17,576 nucleotides of DNA from JASBZA01 sp964392065 (lineage in GTDB: Bacteria > Bacillota > Clostridia > Saccharofermentanales > Fastidiosipilaceae), in assembly GCA_964392065.1 (NCBI GenBank), contig CAYMOG010000029.1:1-17576 (forward strand). Reading direction: 5' to 3'. The first letter of the stretch is position 1, and each line of letters starts with the position of its first letter. Of the stretch, positions 15,397 to 17,576 are shown in pieces. Both the position numbers and the translations under genes were made by a program. The notes below the pieces were generated by a model that searched no databases, had not been told where the DNA came from, and was given only the letters and a program-made list of their open reading frames with translations.

Positions 15397-15527
15397 ATGC
15401 CTTATGGTGAAAAAATATTGAAATGTTATCTGTATGATTATTAGCTGCATTCTGCTGTAGTTTACTGCTCCTAAATGGATGTCAAGATTCTACGAGCAAG
15501 GAAACACTCGACAGTGAACGTGTTTCT
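15397..15527 (+). other. Out-of-frame lipoprotein signal peptide region
   Basis: In the frame of the next gene, codons 15438-15482 read LLAAFCCSLLLLNGC, a hydrophobic core plus a lipobox (LNGC) with the Cys at 15480-15482, then QDSTSKETLDSERVS leading into the 165-residue gene. A TGA at 15435-15437 blocks this frame. In-frame ATG 15423 would read MLSV then stop. ATG 15397 and ATG 15404 (after GGAG at 15391-15394) are in other frames. One single-base shift near 15436-15442 would join ATG 15397 to the signal peptide. It is either a real mutation or a sequence error. Confidence 0.6.
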
Positions 15528-16025
15528 ATGGAACGTGAAAATTATCCTACATTACCTCTATTTCCTATCGATGATTCCAATGTTCATTATTCACCTGTAC
15601 CTTACGAGAACTGGTTAGGAATCATTGATAATTTCGTCCATGTCAAAGTACTCAGCAAGCAGGACACTATCTTCGTAGACAGCACAGAATTTGCTGGCAT
15701 GAAGGATAGACTCTTATCCTTTAGGGTAGAGGTTATTGCAGATAGTGCTGGAGAACTACAGAAAGGTGAGGAAATAGTCATCGCTTCAAAAGAATTGGAT
15801 GAAAACCTAATACCAACCGTTGAAGTGCAAGATGAATTCATCTTTCCTCTCATCACATCGGACAGTGAAGCAAATGAAAAACACTATTGGCAAGAAAGCC
15901 AAGGAAGTTTCTATGTGAATAATGATGGCTATGTTCTCTCAGTTTACGAAGACTTGTTCACTGAATTTAGCGGTATGCAAGCTTCTGCTCTTCTCGAGAA
16001 GCTTGGTGAAGATTCAAATAAATGA
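15528..16025 (+). CDS. Putative lipoprotein of unknown function, N-terminus apparently disrupted
   Basis: I do not recognise the family. The body of 165 residues is soluble, acidic and strand-rich, with LSFRVEVIADSAGELQKGEE (about 64-83) and a late NNDGYVLSVYEDLFTEFSG segment (about 131-149), which looks like a small beta-rich extracytoplasmic domain found in other short lipoproteins. The ATG used here has no ribosome binding site, whereas upstream codons in the same frame encode a good lipoprotein signal peptide with Cys at 15480-15482. The natural protein was therefore most likely a surface lipoprotein beginning further left, and this start is a fallback. It lies on the same strand as the thioredoxin-like gene, with no terminator between them. 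Confidence 0.6.
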   Translation: MERENYPTLPLFPIDDSNVHYSPVPYENWLGIIDNFVHVKVLSKQDTIFVDSTEFAGMKDRLLSFRVEVIADSAGELQKGEEIVIASKELDENLIPTVEVQDEFIFPLITSDSEANEKHYWQESQGSFYVNNDGYVLSVYEDLFTEFSGMQASALLEKLGEDSNK

Positions 16026-16155
16026 TAGTCATAAGAAGATTTCGGCATGAGATCATGTCCGAAGTACACACATGAGAGTAATTCTTTAGTATGAAAATTC
16101 AGATACTACCTACAAATCCAAATGGTATAGAGCACCAGGATTATTAAAATTAAAA

Positions 16156-16180
16156 AAGGCTAGCACTAGAGGCTAGCCTT
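16156..16180 (-). terminator. Rho-independent terminator for the 44-residue membrane protein gene
   Basis: Perfect 9-base-pair stem AAGGCTAGC (16156-16164) with GCTAGCCTT (16172-16180) and a 7-base loop. On the minus strand the stem is followed by TTTTAATTTTAA. It lies 24 bases after the stop of the small gene at 16204. On the plus strand the tail (CTTCTTCATG) is weaker, but it may also end the lipoprotein transcript. Confidence 0.85.
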
Positions 16181-16203
16181 CTTCATGTCATGTAAATTCA
16201 AAA

Positions 16204-16338
16204 CTAGAATAGACGCTTTCTCTTGCGATTTACTTTTTTTGCATCCTTGATAAACAAGTCCAAATCAAAATAATTGATTAGCAAGTTAATTCCTGTAATG
16301 ACTAAGAATGTTTTCAAAAATATACGAATTGATTTCAT
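16204..16338 (-). CDS. Small (44-residue) single-span membrane protein, unknown function
   Basis: Short gene that is easily missed. A strong ribosome binding site AAAGGAG lies 9 bases before the ATG, and a good terminator follows 24 bases after the stop, so it is a complete transcription unit. The product begins MKSIRIFLKTFLVITGINLL, giving one probable membrane helix (about 5-26), and ends with a strongly basic tail, AKKVNRKRKRLF. Basic tails like this normally stay in the cytoplasm, so the N-terminus may face out. A TACAAT box at 16375-16380 may be its -10, with only a weak -35. I do not recognise the family. It may also be reached by transcription from the 65-residue membrane protein gene upstream. 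Confidence 0.75.
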   Translation of the reverse strand: MKSIRIFLKTFLVITGINLLINYFDLDLFIKDAKKVNRKRKRLF

Positions 16339-16449
16339 AGTGTTCTCTCCTTTTATATTCACTTACTTATTTTTATTGTATAGGAATTTCGAATCTGGAT
16401 AAAGAAAATAAAGTGAACAATCCTATTAATGTAAAAGTTATTCTAGCAA

Positions 16450-16647
16450 CTAATTTAGAGGCAGAGAAGTTTTGCCTGTTAATAGTATTATTATCGCAAT
16501 GACACTACCTATAAAAAGCAAAATCCCAAATATTCTCAATGCCATTAGAAGCGTCTTATTCGTAGAGTATTTCTGTAATGCAAAGGAAGGGAATATCATC
16601 CCTAGGATACTTACGAGTAAAACTGCAATGAAGATAATCAAATACAT
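16450..16647 (-). CDS. Small two-span membrane protein, unknown function
   Basis: Sixty-five residues with two hydrophobic segments, about 2-24 (YLIIFIAVLLVSILGMIF) and about 35-57 (LMALRIFGILLFIGSVIAII), joined by a short polar turn with Lys and Asn (QKYSTNKT). The start is well supported by GGAGG 8 bases upstream of the ATG. An extended -10 element, TGC-TACAAT on the minus strand, lies 31 bases upstream of the ATG. Such two-helix proteins are common and poorly characterised in Bacillota; I cannot name a family. The 44-residue membrane protein gene follows 111 bases downstream. Confidence 0.75.
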   Translation of the reverse strand: MYLIIFIAVLLVSILGMIFPSFALQKYSTNKTLLMALRIFGILLFIGSVIAIIILLTGKTSLPLN

Positions 16648-16677
16648 ATCTAAACCTCCATGACTTCGTGCTTTTTT

Positions 16678-16686
16678 ATTGTAGCA
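16678..16686 (-). promoter_or_regulatory. Extended -10 promoter of the 65-residue membrane protein
   Basis: On the minus strand TACAAT (16678-16683) is preceded by TGC (16684-16686), an extended -10. No good -35 is visible, as is usual for this promoter class. Confidence 0.5.
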
Positions 16687-16871
16687 AATTAAAATATATA
16701 ACAGAGAGAGGAAAATCTTCCCCTATCATGTTTGCCGTATGCATTAGTTACTTCTTATAATAAAACTAATTAGTTCTCAAGGTCTATCGTTATATGACTT
16801 TCACGTAAAACTACATGTAACACAGTGGATCTAGTTAAATTTAATCTTAGTAGAAGTATGGATTCTTCACC

Positions 16872-17399
16872 TTAAATACGTTTCGCCATCCAAATATCGG
16901 GTTTACCCACACCATTAGCATCTGGAAGAACCCCAACGATTTTATATCCCAACTTCTGATAAAATTCATAAGGATGATTTTTATAATTAATAATATTTTC
17001 TATTTTCTCATAAGTATTAGCATACAAATCAATCCCTGCAAGTGAAGTTTGAAAATCTTCATCATCTGTTCCTAAGTAAATAGTTACAGCGCCTCTTCTC
17101 CGAAGTTCATCTTCAAGTGCCAAGCAAAGTTTTCTTCCTATGCCCAAGCCTCGTCTACCTACTCGAACCACCAGAGGATGAAGCTCCCAACCGGTCACCC
17201 CATACTGAGGAATTGCGCCAATAAAACCTAAGAGCTCATCTTTTTCCATAGCAGCTAGGAGCACGCGCTCCGCTCCTAAGCAGTTTACAACTTCTGCTTC
17301 TGCGCTTTCACTATAGGCTTGTGGAAAAGCATTTCTAAGTAAATACGCAGCCTGTGCTTCGAAATTTGTATCCTTTTTTACAATCTTGTATATTTCCAT
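16872..17399 (-). CDS. Aminoglycoside 6'-N-acetyltransferase, AAC(6')-Ii-like
   Basis: GNAT enzyme of 175 residues expected to acetylate the 6'-amino group of aminoglycosides with acetyl-CoA. By recall it matches Enterococcus faecium AAC(6')-Ii very closely in several blocks: ELLGFIGAIPQYGVTGWELH (about 55-74), TIYLGTDD (about 106-113), YEFYQKLGYKIVGVLPDANG (about 145-164) and KPDIWMAK (about 166-173). The acetyl-CoA loop RRGLGIGRKL (about 82-91) is present. The spacing from ATG 17399 to the first shared block equals that of AAC(6')-Ii, so I prefer this start to TTG 17417. No normal ribosome binding site precedes it, and a TATAAT lies only 6 bases upstream, so the mRNA may be leaderless. It could instead be a chromosomal GNAT with another primary substrate. 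Confidence 0.85.
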   Translation of the reverse strand: MEIYKIVKKDTNFEAQAAYLLRNAFPQAYSESAEAEVVNCLGAERVLLAAMEKDELLGFIGAIPQYGVTGWELHPLVVRVGRRGLGIGRKLCLALEDELRRRGAVTIYLGTDDEDFQTSLAGIDLYANTYEKIENIINYKNHPYEFYQKLGYKIVGVLPDANGVGKPDIWMAKRI

Positions 17400-17405
17400 A
17401 TCCTG

Positions 17406-17411
17406 ATTATA
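17406..17411 (-). promoter_or_regulatory. Candidate -10 box immediately before the aac(6')-like gene
   Basis: Perfect TATAAT on the minus strand, ending 6 bases before the ATG at 17399, so transcription would start at or next to the first codon. No convincing -35 is seen at 16-18 bases. Confidence 0.4.
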
Positions 17412-17430
17412 ACGCAAGAAATGTAAAGAA

Positions 17431-17464
17431 AACTCCTCTCACGAATAAATCCGTGAAAGGAGTT
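17431..17464 (-). terminator. Rho-independent terminator upstream of the aac(6')-like gene
   Basis: Stem of 13 positions with one mismatch, AACTCCTCTCACG (17431-17443) with CGTGAAAGGAGTT (17452-17464), and an 8-base loop. On the minus strand it is followed by TTCTTTACATTTCTT, which is T-rich. It probably ends transcription of a minus-strand gene lying to the right, just before the aac(6')-like gene begins. Confidence 0.75.
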
Positions 17465-17513
17465 CTGCATAAATTACTGAGGAAGTTAATTCTTTCTATT
17501 AGAAGTCTTCTCT

Positions 17514-17576
17514 CTATTTCCTAAGCACATAAAGTATTGTAGATTTACAGAGTGTCATGATTGCAATTAATGGTGC
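17514..17576 (-). CDS. Possible C-terminal end of a gene running off the window
   Basis: From the right edge one minus-strand frame is open for 20 codons, reading PLIAIMTLCKSTILYVLRK before TAG at 17514-17516; the other two frames stop earlier. A terminator on the same strand begins 49 bases downstream, which supports a gene ending here. The fragment is too short to identify. Confidence 0.25.
   Translation of the reverse strand, partial: APLIAIMTLCKSTILYVLRK

Noticed and set aside
16041..16063. Hairpin TTCGGCATG...CATGTCCGAA after the lipoprotein gene as a terminator
   Set aside because: The stem has a bulge and no T-tract follows; the hairpin at 16156-16180 is far better.

Overview
The window looks like chromosomal DNA of a low-GC Gram-positive bacterium (Bacillota). 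The signs are strong AGGAGG-type ribosome binding sites, sigma-A-like TTGACA/TATAAT promoters, AT-rich spacers, and family affinities: an Rgg-type regulator remnant, a MarR-controlled LmrCD/BmrCD-type ABC exporter pair, and an AAC(6')-Ii-like acetyltransferase. The last three hint at Lactobacillales, but the order is an inference. There is no insertion sequence, phage gene, CRISPR array, rRNA or tRNA that I can see.

Layout, left to right. (1) 136-2244, plus: a membrane-anchored TlpA-like thioredoxin, a CcdA electron carrier and the nuclease-like SfsA, tightly packed and probably one operon. (2) A divergent pair: a cytoplasmic DsbA-fold protein with CPHC (minus, 2256-2753) and a large FAD/NAD(P)-binding protein (plus, 2829-4352). 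They share a 76-base spacer with a 34-base dyad centred on the -10 region. (3) A minus-strand cluster, 7337 down to 4329: a 74-residue Nif11/NHLP-leader-like protein with a Gly-Gly motif, a terminator, then a DUF1576-type membrane protein with a clear internal duplication, a 119-residue orphan and an acetyltransferase fused to a membrane domain. This is the least understood part of the window. (4) 7577-8080: the C-terminal remnant of an Rgg/MutR regulator. (5) 8203-12364, plus: marR and two half-size ABC exporters joined by 4-base overlaps, with a good promoter and ATTAG/CTAAT palindromes that probably form the MarR operator. (6) 14896-12422, minus: FAD-dependent oxidoreductase, family 6-type hypoxanthine/uracil DNA glycosylase and AlkC/AlkD-like alkylation repair protein, likely co-transcribed. 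(7) 15025-16025, plus: thioredoxin-like protein and a putative lipoprotein whose signal peptide is out of frame with any start. (8) 17576-16204, minus: an edge fragment, an AAC(6')-Ii-like aminoglycoside acetyltransferase, and two small membrane proteins, one of 44 residues.

Functionally the window is rich in thiol and flavin redox proteins (TlpA/CcdA, DsbA-fold, thioredoxin-like, two FAD proteins), and also holds a multidrug-type exporter, a base-damage repair pair and a probable aminoglycoside-modifying enzyme. No single known pathway joins all of these. The clearest candidates for new biology are the Nif11-like/DUF1576/119-residue/GNAT-membrane cluster and the dyad between the DsbA-like and FAD genes.
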